From Methanobacteriota archaeon (lineage in GTDB: Archaea; Thermoplasmatota; Poseidoniia; Poseidoniales; Thalassarchaeaceae), in assembly GCA_002714745.1 (NCBI GenBank), contig PAYF01000019.1, positions 1-6,924 on the forward strand: a stretch of DNA of 6,924 nucleotides, read 5' to 3'. Shown here piece by piece: positions 1 through 5,091 of the stretch. The first letter of the stretch is position 1. Every line of letters begins with the position of its first letter. Position numbers and translations under genes: made by a program. The notes under the pieces were generated by a model. The model was not told the origin of the DNA and ran no database searches. It saw nothing but the letters and a program-made list of their open reading frames with translations.

Positions 1-487
1 ACTGCTGTTGAGCAGCAGCAGCGTTATCTCTAGCTGATCGTTCTAACGCTTGATAGTACTCATCTAAAGCAGACATCCCATCGCCTGTTCTACCTAGCGA
101 TGCAGCATCAATAGTTTCCCAATCAGCAGGCGTTTTCTTAGGGTTATAAGCGTCAATCATTGCCTGTCCCCACTCAGGCGTATAACGACCTCCAGGTTCA
201 TTAAAATTGTAATCAGAAGGAGGTTGAGTCTTTCCTCTTTGCAAATCCTCTGAAATAAGCCCGTGTCGCCCACCTATTATGGCATCATCAGGAATTCCAC
301 CCTTTGACAACAAACCACCTAAACTCCAAAGAGCCGAAAAAGGATTAGTAAGACTTTGAGCAAATTTCAAAGCATCATTATCAGCTACATCAGGAACATC
401 TATTAAAGGATCTCCAGGTTTTTGAGAATAAGATTGCTCGTTACCTCGAATAATCTTATTAGTAGGTCTATTGCTATTTATAGCCAT
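1..487 (-). CDS. Presumed phage virion protein, N-terminal part (runs off window)
   Basis: This frame is open from an ATG at 487 to the window edge and gives 162 residues with no stop, so the gene is 3'-truncated. It begins MAINSNRPTNKIIRGNEQSY. The visible part is polar and Gly/Pro-rich, with one mildly hydrophobic stretch around residues 43-61 (QSLTNPFSALWSLGGLLSK) that is too weak to call a membrane segment. Residues 120-140 read DWETIDAASLGRTGDGMSAL, followed by a helical stretch ending in Ala/Gln repeats. The start overlaps the upstream stop as TAATG, and an AAGGAG lies at 499-504, 11 bases before the ATG. An IDAAS(F/L)G motif also occurs in the upstream protein, suggesting related roles. 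I do not recognise the family. Its place behind the tail fibre genes suggests a structural or internal virion protein, which is inference only. Confidence 0.75.
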   Translation of the reverse strand, partial: MAINSNRPTNKIIRGNEQSYSQKPGDPLIDVPDVADNDALKFAQSLTNPFSALWSLGGLLSKGGIPDDAIIGGRHGLISEDLQRGKTQPPSDYNFNEPGGRYTPEWGQAMIDAYNPKKTPADWETIDAASLGRTGDGMSALDEYYQALERSARDNAAAAQQQ

Positions 488-1158
488 TAGACACTGAACT
501 CCTTGATCTTGGACGCCATATTCGCCCTAATTTGGTCAGCGTCAGACAACATCGAATTCACGTTCGTTTGAAACTCACTAAAATCTGCTTCATCCCCAGC
601 AAGACTTAAATCCCTCAAACCCCTCAGCGCCTGATTCATAGTGCGACCCTTATAGCGAACCTCATCCCCTACAGATCGACCCAAAGTCTTTTCTTTAATT
701 CCACTGTTAAAAACATTTCTTGCGTTCAAACGATCAACAAGACCTTCTCTGTCTCTCGCAGCGTAACGACCAATATCCCCCAACGTCATAGCCGTATCAG
801 CAGCAAGATCAGAACGCTGAACACCCAACCGCATCTTCGTCATTGCATTCTGAATAGCGGAATTCATCATGGTTCTAGGATCACCAAATGACCTGTCATG
901 TATGACACCCCCTTCATAGGGGGAACCCTTACGAAGAGTATTAGTATTAAGAGAAGGGGCGTTGCCTGAAGCTAACGCCCCAAAAGAAGCCGCATCAATA
1001 TCAGCATAATTAGGGGCAACACTCGTTCGACCTTGAACACGACTAGGCCGTGGCGCACCATACTCTGCCTCAGCAAAGTTCAAAGCACGACCACGAGCAA
1101 GATTCTTTCCCTTCATAGGGCGATAGCTATAATTATCCATCGGTTCAATAATCGCCAT
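487..1158 (-). CDS. Hypothetical phage virion-associated protein, 223 aa
   Basis: The N-terminal half (residues 1-95) is low in predicted structure and rich in Arg, Ala, Gly and Asn. The C-terminal half looks helical and basic, and residues 136-155 include DREGLVDRLNARNVFNSGIK. A pattern of the type 'RL-A-RG/N-x-x-NSGI' is familiar from short late proteins of aquatic phages that follow the tail genes, but I know of no established biochemical function. No signal peptide, membrane segment or enzyme motif is seen. Residues 53-62 (DIDAASFGAL) share the IDAAS-hydrophobic-G motif with the next gene. The ATG at 1158 is preceded by AGGAG at 1164-1168 with 5-base spacing, a good ribosome binding site, and by an 11-base gap after the upstream stop. 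Its stop overlaps the next start (TAATG). A head-tail or internal virion protein is plausible but unproven. Confidence 0.8.
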   Translation of the reverse strand: MAIIEPMDNYSYRPMKGKNLARGRALNFAEAEYGAPRPSRVQGRTSVAPNYADIDAASFGALASGNAPSLNTNTLRKGSPYEGGVIHDRSFGDPRTMMNSAIQNAMTKMRLGVQRSDLAADTAMTLGDIGRYAARDREGLVDRLNARNVFNSGIKEKTLGRSVGDEVRYKGRTMNQALRGLRDLSLAGDEADFSEFQTNVNSMLSDADQIRANMASKIKEFSV

Positions 1159-1169
1159 CTCAACTCCTA

Positions 1170-1328
1170 CTATTCAGTACTTTCCGTCCCACACTGGTCG
1201 CAGTCGCCTGTGCATTGGTTCTCTTCAAGCTGGGCAATGTGAACTCGCATCAAAGCGATTTCCCATTCCAGCTTCCCACGCTCACTTAAAGAAGCAATAA
1301 CTTCTTCGATACCTACGTCAGCGCTCAT
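1170..1328 (-). CDS. Small Cys-cluster protein, 52 aa
   Basis: This short gene starts at an ATG (1328) that overlaps the TGA of the upstream 94-residue gene as ATGA, and ends at a TAG (1172-1170). The protein begins MSADVGIEEVIASLSERGKL, continues with an amphipathic helix to about residue 37, and ends in QCTGDCDQCGTESTE. Cys39, Cys43 and Cys46 form a CX3CX2C cluster, with His30 as a possible fourth ligand. The helix could form a short coiled coil and the cluster could bind a metal, but neither is demonstrated. The upstream GGAG is about 14 bases from the ATG, so expression probably depends on coupling to the preceding gene. Support for a real gene comes from the tight overlap, the clean spacing to the next ribosome binding site, and the fact that it fills an otherwise empty 155-base gap. 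Function unknown. Confidence 0.72.
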   Translation of the reverse strand: MSADVGIEEVIASLSERGKLEWEIALMRVHIAQLEENQCTGDCDQCGTESTE

Positions 1329-1609
1329 GCTGAAACAGACGCTCCAATAGCCGTTTCACCCTCAGGAGGTTCAGCCCCAACCATCGCCGTAATTTCATCA
1401 TCAGTTAAACCAAGCGCAGCTAGCTTCGCCCTAGCAGAAGCCTTATCTGCCTGTTCTTTTTCAAGTTGAGCTTGTAACTCAGCTTGTTGAACAGCGTTAC
1501 GTTCTTGCATCGCTTGATAATGCTCGTACTCTTCATCCGTCATTGGCCGTTCAGTTTGAATACCAGTGGCGCAATCAAGTTCTAAAATTATTGGTCTTTC
1601 TTCAGACAT
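1325..1609 (-). CDS. Small acidic coiled-coil phage protein, 94 aa
   Basis: The protein begins MSEERPIILELDCATGIQTE, followed by PMTDEEYEHY and a charged, Gln/Glu/Ala-rich helix at about residues 25-62 that should form a coiled coil. Residues 61-76 read AKLAALGLTDDEITAM, and the tail is flexible and Ala/Gly/Pro-rich. The layout 'TGE/TGI then rpMTdEE, long helix, KLaaLGLTddEI' recurs in small genes placed directly after tail fibre genes in many aquatic phages. I know of no experimentally fixed role for it; a fibre assembly factor or minor virion protein is a reasonable guess from position only. The ATG at 1609 lies 9 bases after the upstream stop, with AAGGA at 1616-1620 (6-base spacing) overlapping that stop codon. 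Its TGA overlaps the next start as ATGA. Confidence 0.82.
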   Translation of the reverse strand: MSEERPIILELDCATGIQTERPMTDEEYEHYQAMQERNAVQQAELQAQLEKEQADKASARAKLAALGLTDDEITAMVGAEPPEGETAIGASVSA

Positions 1610-1618
1610 TACGATTCC

Positions 1619-2389
1619 TTAATTTGGATTAATATTTTTTGTATCCCACGCATACAAATGGAATACAGATCCCATGGGGAAGTTGTAGGGAGCGTAGAAA
1701 TAAAGAGTAGTAGGTTGACTCCCATATGAATTGTTGGGACACCCACCAGTTGTAAAGTTGTAGAAACTATTCGTTTGGTTGTAACTCGCCTTATTGCCGC
1801 TGGGTGCTACTGACGCTGATCGGCAACTAGCAGACGGAAACGTATTTCGCCCAAATACATAATCTATGTAACCGTGGTCATAGAAGATATCTGAATCAAT
1901 AACATCGTTAGTAACTGAAGGAGTGGAAGTGTAGGTGTATCTTTCATCCGCAGCACTCGTAGCACCCATATGTTTCATCTGGATGTCGCATCCTGGGCGA
2001 CTGTAAGTATTATTACTGTTGTAAGTAGTCCACCCACTGAGGGCTGTTTGGCTTGTCTGCCCGTTGTAGTAGCCTGCTCGATCCCAGTAGTTGTTATTAT
2101 TGGTGTCGTACATATACACCGAACCATAATTCCAACTATCAGAGTTGTCTTGACCCATAGTTGTTCGCCAATACAGACGGAAATGACAACGCCAAATATT
2201 GGAGTTGTCATAGGTAAACACTTCGTTCATATACGAAGAGTTGTTTATACCCATGACCTGATTAGCACTCGTGTAAGGCTCACTTCCAGTCGTACTTATT
2301 GTGTTTGAAAAACTAATCGTGTTCGTCCACGTTGTAATTTTGTGTGAACCGCAATGTCTTAATACTGTTCCTTGACCAATTAACGACAT
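1619..2389 (-). CDS. Putative tail fibre tip / receptor-binding-like protein, 256 aa
   Basis: The composition is extreme in Asn, Ser, Thr and Tyr, with little Lys or Glu (for example YMYDTNNNNYWDRAGYYNG at residues 92-110), typical of beta-rich phage adhesins. No collagen repeat, Mtd_N anchor, enzyme motif or signal peptide is visible. The C-terminal region (residues 226-249, including APYNFPMGSVFHLYAWD) matches a pattern of the type 'F-x-x-G-(S/T)-x-F-x-L-Y-(G/A)', which closes many single-domain jelly-roll-like proteins in aquatic phages and is echoed in the upstream gene. Five cysteines (13, 68, 134, 189, 217) are present. The ATG overlaps the upstream TAA (TAATG) and has a perfect AGGAGG at 2396-2401. 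It is the last and longest of three tandem proteins of this type. Receptor binding is inferred from composition and position; a minor structural role is the alternative. Confidence 0.75.
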   Translation of the reverse strand: MSLIGQGTVLRHCGSHKITTWTNTISFSNTISTTGSEPYTSANQVMGINNSSYMNEVFTYDNSNIWRCHFRLYWRTTMGQDNSDSWNYGSVYMYDTNNNNYWDRAGYYNGQTSQTALSGWTTYNSNNTYSRPGCDIQMKHMGATSAADERYTYTSTPSVTNDVIDSDIFYDHGYIDYVFGRNTFPSASCRSASVAPSGNKASYNQTNSFYNFTTGGCPNNSYGSQPTTLYFYAPYNFPMGSVFHLYAWDTKNINPN

Positions 2390-3063
2390 TACCAGCCTCC
2401 TGTTACACCTGGATAAGCGATCAACATAAAATTAGTTCCAGCCATCCAGGTGGGAGAAGTAGAACTGTTATAGGTTCCATGAAATGGGAGGCTTACACGA
2501 AGAGAAGAAACTGGAGCTTTGGCTTCCGTACGAGTTTTATCGTTAGCTTGCCCATTAAAACCAGCAGCACCTAATAGCCTGTGGTTGTAGCTATCCGCTT
2601 GGTATGAAGTAGCAACACCATCCCACCAAATCTGTTTGTAGCAAGGACTATTGTTTCCAATAATTCGACCAGTCCAACCAAAAGCAGAATCGCTTGCCCC
2701 ACCAGGATTGTTCGCTGCGGTCATTATGCATTTACCAGAAGTGCAAGGGTAACTTGCTCCTTCTCCGTAATCCGAAACAGCGTACTGTGAAGAATACCAT
2801 TGGCGACTAGTTGTATAAAGGTAAGAATTTTTTACATCAGGATCATTAGCAGAATTACCAGCTTCCCACGAATGATTCATTTCAATATCCATGAAATAAA
2901 TTCCGCTGGATGCACCAGAAGTGGTGTCCTGCGTGTATTCACCAGCAATAACAAATTCTAAAATGTCGTAGATGGTAGGAATATTTGTCCAGGTGTAGCT
3001 ATTTTCAGTGTTGTTTGCTGCAACAGTGTGGCTAGAAAGAATTAAAGACTGGTGGTCAGACAT
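2389..3063 (-). CDS. Putative tail fibre / adhesin-like protein, 224 aa
   Basis: The protein begins MSDHQSLILSSHTVAANNTE. Residues 23-41 read YTWTNIPTIYDILEFVIAG, the 'F/W-x-x-I-P-x-x-Y-x-x-L-x-(L/F)-x-(V/I)' strand signature I associate with jelly-roll-like domains of phage tail proteins. Residues 186-217 hold the closing strands SSLRVSLPFHGTY and TWMAGTNFMLIAYPG, similar to the 'F-x-x-GT-x-F-x-L-Y-G' ending in its neighbours. Cys107 and Cys112 (PCTSGKC) and Cys141 could be structural. No anchor or enzyme domain is visible, and the protein appears to be one stand-alone domain. The start overlaps the upstream TGA as TGATG. The C-terminus TGGW is encoded by the same bases that form the AGGAGG of the next gene. 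Host-surface binding is likely but inferred. Confidence 0.77.
   Translation of the reverse strand: MSDHQSLILSSHTVAANNTENSYTWTNIPTIYDILEFVIAGEYTQDTTSGASSGIYFMDIEMNHSWEAGNSANDPDVKNSYLYTTSRQWYSSQYAVSDYGEGASYPCTSGKCIMTAANNPGGASDSAFGWTGRIIGNNSPCYKQIWWDGVATSYQADSYNHRLLGAAGFNGQANDKTRTEAKAPVSSLRVSLPFHGTYNSSTSPTWMAGTNFMLIAYPGVTGGW
2396..2401 (-). promoter_or_regulatory. Strong ribosome binding site (AGGAGG)
   Basis: AGGAGG lies 6 bases before the ATG at 2389 and overlaps the Gly-Gly codons of the upstream TGGW ending. It supports the TAATG start of the 256-residue protein. Confidence 0.83.
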
Positions 3064-3662
3064 CAGATTTTACCGCCCCACCCATACACAATAATGTAGT
3101 TATAAGAAGTAGAACCATTTTGGTAATCCTGCCAAACATTTATGTCATTTATCGCTGGTTCTTTGAAATGTCCCATACCTGAGTTAGCAGTCGCATAACT
3201 AGTAGCGTTACCTACACCTGTATAGCCTTGCCAATGCCACGGCTTTAACGAAGTCGTGCTCGCATAATTATAAATATCCATAACAAGATGACTGCCATAG
3301 TTACTGTGATTGCCACCATATTGCTGAACAACACTGGTAGCAGTCATTGATCCGCCGTAACTAGTACCAGTTGACCAGCCTTGGTATTCGTAAAAAGAAG
3401 GACCAGCCGTAGCACTAGGAGTGTTACTCGTCGCACTGCTAGGATTATTGAAGTTCATATAATTGTTGCTAATCCAGGTGGATTGCTGCGAATTATGCCA
3501 GATAATTCTCATATTTCTGTAACTTTGGTCAAGATTGGTGAGTATTGTTGAGCCACCAAAGTAGGTGCCAGCAATAAGCTTCCAATCTTTATCAGGGTTC
3601 TGATCGAACGAAGAAGCAACAGCCCCAAGGCTCATTCTCGCAGCAGTCGTTACACCAGCCAT
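3063..3662 (-). CDS. Putative tail fibre / adhesin-like protein, 199 aa
   Basis: I place the start at the ATG at 3662, which overlaps the TAA of the upstream gene as TAATG. A longer reading from 3689 would add nine residues (MDCGRASEL) that lie wholly inside the upstream coding sequence and look like frame read-through. The chosen protein begins MAGVTTAARMSLGAVASSFD. Residues 26-56 include DWKLIAGTYFGGSTILTNLD then QSYRNMRIIWHNS, a recognisable first-strand pattern of single jelly-roll-like phage tail proteins. Further on are Asn/Ser/Tyr/Trp-rich strands (PWHWQGYTG at residues 141-149) and a closing strand at 184-199 (STSYNYIIVYGWGGKI). No anchor domain is seen. It is the first of the three tandem adhesin-like genes. 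Its ribosome binding site is weak, so coupling is likely. Confidence 0.78.
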   Translation of the reverse strand: MAGVTTAARMSLGAVASSFDQNPDKDWKLIAGTYFGGSTILTNLDQSYRNMRIIWHNSQQSTWISNNYMNFNNPSSATSNTPSATAGPSFYEYQGWSTGTSYGGSMTATSVVQQYGGNHSNYGSHLVMDIYNYASTTSLKPWHWQGYTGVGNATSYATANSGMGHFKEPAINDINVWQDYQNGSTSYNYIIVYGWGGKI

Positions 3663-4141
3663 TAGCTCAGAAGCCCTGCCGCAATCCAAGTATCAGTCGC
3701 ACACTTCGTTAAAACAGCCTGACCGTACTGACCAGTAATGCCCAGCAAACTGTTATACGAATAAATGGTTACACCAGCGCCAGCAGTCAAAGTTGTTTGA
3801 CCTGCCCCATATTGGACAACATTGATTGTTGTTCCAATGTCATAGTTGACGCTCGAACTTGGCGGCACCGTTAAGGTGTTCGCCGCAGCGTTCGTCATCT
3901 TAATAAGCTTGCCAGCGTCCCCAGCAGCCAACGTATAAGCGGTACCTGTCTGCTCATTAATCGTGAATACGTCAGTACCAGCTAACTCTGCGTAACCTAA
4001 AGAGGTCCACGCAGTAGCGCCGTCACCAATCTTGTACTTGTATCCATCAGTTTCTAACCCAAGCTCACCAAGAGCAAGCGTAGGGTTAGCAGAGGTCCAG
4101 TTCGTGCTGGTATCTCGTCGAAGTTGTATCTGTACAGCCAT
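3662..4141 (-). CDS. Mtd_N-type tail fibre protein with beta-rich C-terminal domain, 159 aa
   Basis: Residues 3-55 carry the N-terminal domain type known from the Bordetella phage major tropism determinant (Mtd_N): VQIQLRRDTSTNW, then LALGELGLETDGYKYKIGDG and TAWTSLGY. This module is widespread at the N-termini of phage fibre and hub-attached proteins and probably mediates trimerisation or attachment. Residues 58-159 form a second domain (VFTINEQTGTAYTLAAGDAG, NTLTVPPSSSVNYDIGTT, VVQYGAGQTTLTAGAGVTI, GQYGQAVLTKCATDTWIAAG) that I recognise as a recurring beta-rich segment at the end of phage fibre proteins; it has no known catalysis. There is no C-type lectin domain of the kind that carries the variable region in Mtd itself. 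The ATG abuts the preceding stop (TAAATG), with AAGGA at 4148-4152. It is a paralogue of the next gene upstream over about 55 residues. Confidence 0.88.
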   Translation of the reverse strand: MAVQIQLRRDTSTNWTSANPTLALGELGLETDGYKYKIGDGATAWTSLGYAELAGTDVFTINEQTGTAYTLAAGDAGKLIKMTNAAANTLTVPPSSSVNYDIGTTINVVQYGAGQTTLTAGAGVTIYSYNSLLGITGQYGQAVLTKCATDTWIAAGLLS

Positions 4142-4444
4142 TTATATTCCTTGTGCGTTTCCACCAGTAGCCGTAGCTCCGATGCCTCCATAGTTAGTTG
4201 CCGCTTCGCCACCGTCAAGGTTATTAACGGAAGTTCCGTGAGGACCTGTCGGTCCAGTCGGGCCTACAAGTCCGCCGTAAGCCAGCGAACTCCAAGCCGT
4301 AGTACCATCACCTATCTTTAAGGTCATGGCTGGTTGACCGCCACCAGCATCAGTTTGGATAGCCATTTCGCCGTCAGCCAAAACGGGATCAGCAGCCGTC
4401 CACTGAGCATGGGTTCCTCGGCGGAATTGAATCTGAATAGGCAC
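4142..4444 (-). CDS. Short Mtd_N-type collagen-like fibre protein, 100 aa (GTG start)
   Basis: Residues 3-57 are an Mtd_N-type domain (IQIQFRRGTHAQWTAADPVL, DGEMAIQTDAGGG, LKIGDGTTAWSSLAY), clearly homologous to the start of the following gene. Residues 61-70 ([10 protein letters not shown]) are a short collagen-like run. The last 26 residues hold the Gly-rich tail NNLDGGEAATNYGGIGATAT, of a type common at the ends of phage collagen-like fibres and related to the end of the upstream 215-residue protein. The start is GTG at 4444-4442, overlapping the upstream TAG as TAGTG. It is supported by a perfect AGGAGG at 4454-4459 and by the need to begin before the conserved IQIQFRR strand; the next in-frame ATG would delete half the domain. 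At 100 residues it is a minimal fibre. It probably forms a trimer near the tail tip, as a connector or decoration (inference). Confidence 0.87.
   Translation of the reverse strand: MPIQIQFRRGTHAQWTAADPVLADGEMAIQTDAGGGQPAMTLKIGDGTTAWSSLAYGGLVGPTGPTGPHGTSVNNLDGGEAATNYGGIGATATGGNAQGI
4235..4264 (-). repeat. Short collagen-like run in the 100-aa fibre
   Basis: This codes for residues 61-70, [10 protein letters not shown]: three triplets and a final Gly linking the Mtd_N-type domain to the Gly-rich tail. It is much shorter than the runs in the upstream fibre. Confidence 0.85.
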
Positions 4445-5091
4445 TACGTTGGCCCTCCTGCGTCAATAGGTGTGACGCCTCCATAATCTCCATTTGTATT
4501 TGACTCAGCAACACCACCATTTACGGTTCCTGCTGCTTGACCTGCTGGACCCACACTTCCCGTGGGGCCAGTTGGGCCTGTTGGCCCAGGAGGTCCACCA
4601 GGATCACCCGTCGGACCAGTCGGCCCCGTCGGTCCAGTTGGACCGCTAGGCCCAAGAGGACCAACAAGACTAAAACCTGGGGGCCACACACCACTGGCTT
4701 TAGGCCCAAAGAAATAGTTGCTGTTTGTGTTTAGGTAATAATCCCCGTCAACACCAGTAACACCTTGTGGGTCGCCAATACCGTACAGAATTGTTGAACC
4801 TGCTGGGCCTGTCGGGCCAGATGGCCCTTGTGGTCCAGCGGCTCCTGCAGGGCCAGGACCGCCAGCGCTACCAGCTTGAGATATGACTTGCCAGTAAGCG
4901 CTACCTGAACTTGGGGTTTGCCCTGAGTGTGCTGTTCTTGCAACATATGAAGCGCCACTGTATTCAACAAGGTCGCCTACTGAATAGGAGGTGCCAGAGG
5001 ACCACGTTCCCTGATAACGGAAACCGTCAGCATAGGAAATGAGGTTTGTGCCTCTTCCTACGTCACTGGTATACGTGGTTCCTGTGGACAT
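4444..5091 (-). CDS. Collagen-like tail fibre with carbohydrate-binding-like module, 215 aa
   Basis: Domains in order: a short N-terminal segment; residues 26-70 resembling a chitin/carbohydrate-binding module of the CBM5/12 kind ([20 protein letters not shown] then [12 protein letters not shown] and AYWQVI, with the typical W-x-x-G-x-x-Y-x-x-G-D-x-V core); a collagen-like G-X-Y run at about 77-98; an insert at 101-143 ([20 protein letters not shown] then [19 protein letters not shown]), a segment seen again and again in phage collagen-like fibres; a second collagen-like run at 144-184; and a Gly-rich tail at 189-215 ([20 protein letters not shown]). Collagen-like runs in phage fibres form trimeric shafts, so this is probably a slender trimeric fibre with a sugar-binding module at its base or tip. 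The start overlaps the upstream TAA (TAATG). The terminal GGP codons contain the next gene's AGGAGG. Confidence 0.9.
   Translation of the reverse strand: MSTGTTYTSDVGRGTNLISYADGFRYQGTWSSGTSYSVGDLVEYSGASYVARTAHSGQTPSSGSAYWQVISQAGSAGGPGPAGAAGPQGPSGPTGPAGSTILYGIGDPQGVTGVDGDYYLNTNSNYFFGPKASGVWPPGFSLVGPLGPSGPTGPTGPTGPTGDPGGPPGPTGPTGPTGSVGPAGQAAGTVNGGVAESNTNGDYGGVTPIDAGGPT
4454..4459 (-). promoter_or_regulatory. Strong ribosome binding site (AGGAGG) before a GTG start
   Basis: AGGAGG lies 9 bases before the GTG at 4444-4442. It decides the start of the 100-residue fibre gene, which has no ATG at its conserved N-terminus. The same bases code for the Gly-Gly near the end of the upstream protein (AGGPT). 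Confidence 0.85.
4540..4662 (-). repeat. Collagen-like G-X-Y repeat, second block of the 215-aa fibre
   Basis: This codes for residues 144-184, mostly GPT, GPS and GPP triplets. The triplet phase breaks around residues 162-168 (GDPGGPPGP) and again near GSVGPAGQ. At the DNA level it shows as repeated ggtccagt/ggccc units with mixed codons, which argues for protein-level selection rather than recent slippage. Confidence 0.9.
4798..4863 (-). repeat. Collagen-like G-X-Y repeat, first block of the 215-aa fibre
   Basis: This codes for residues 77-98 ([20 protein letters not shown] and on). It sits between the carbohydrate-binding-like module and the 101-143 insert, so the insert splits the collagen-like shaft in two. 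Confidence 0.88.

Noticed and set aside
1170..1328. CX3CX2C read as a radical SAM signature
   Set aside because: The protein has only 52 residues and the cluster is near its C-terminus, so the required barrel domain is missing.
1970..2308. Plus-strand ORF of 112 aa opposite the 256-aa protein, and a 78-aa ORF in another minus frame
   Set aside because: Both are antisense or out-of-frame shadows of a well-supported gene. They lack a coupled start, and their Val/Ile/Thr-rich composition mirrors the Asn/Tyr codons of the real frame.
3663..3689. Nine-residue N-terminal extension of the 199-aa protein (start at 3689)
   Set aside because: It overlaps the end of the Mtd_N gene in another frame, while the ATG at 3662 makes the same one-base overlap seen at most other junctions.
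1619..4141. Possible diversity-generating retroelement, suggested by the Mtd_N domain and the Asn/Tyr-rich proteins
   Set aside because: No reverse transcriptase, template repeat or C-type lectin variable region is visible in the window. Asn codons in the richest stretch mix AAT and AAC, so composition alone is not evidence. Sequence outside the window was not available.
4573..4588. Perfect inverted repeat tgggcc-tgtt-ggccca as a terminator
   Set aside because: It has only six base pairs, is not followed by a T-run and lies inside the collagen-like repeat, where Gly-Pro codons make such palindromes by chance. A similar one lies at 4814-4827.
4521..4970. Extra ORFs in both strands across the collagen-like gene (62, 65 and 79 aa)
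   Set aside because: They arise from the GC-rich repeat read in other frames. Leu/Val/Gln-rich or Arg/Thr-rich strings are typical shadows of Gly-Pro-Thr repeats.
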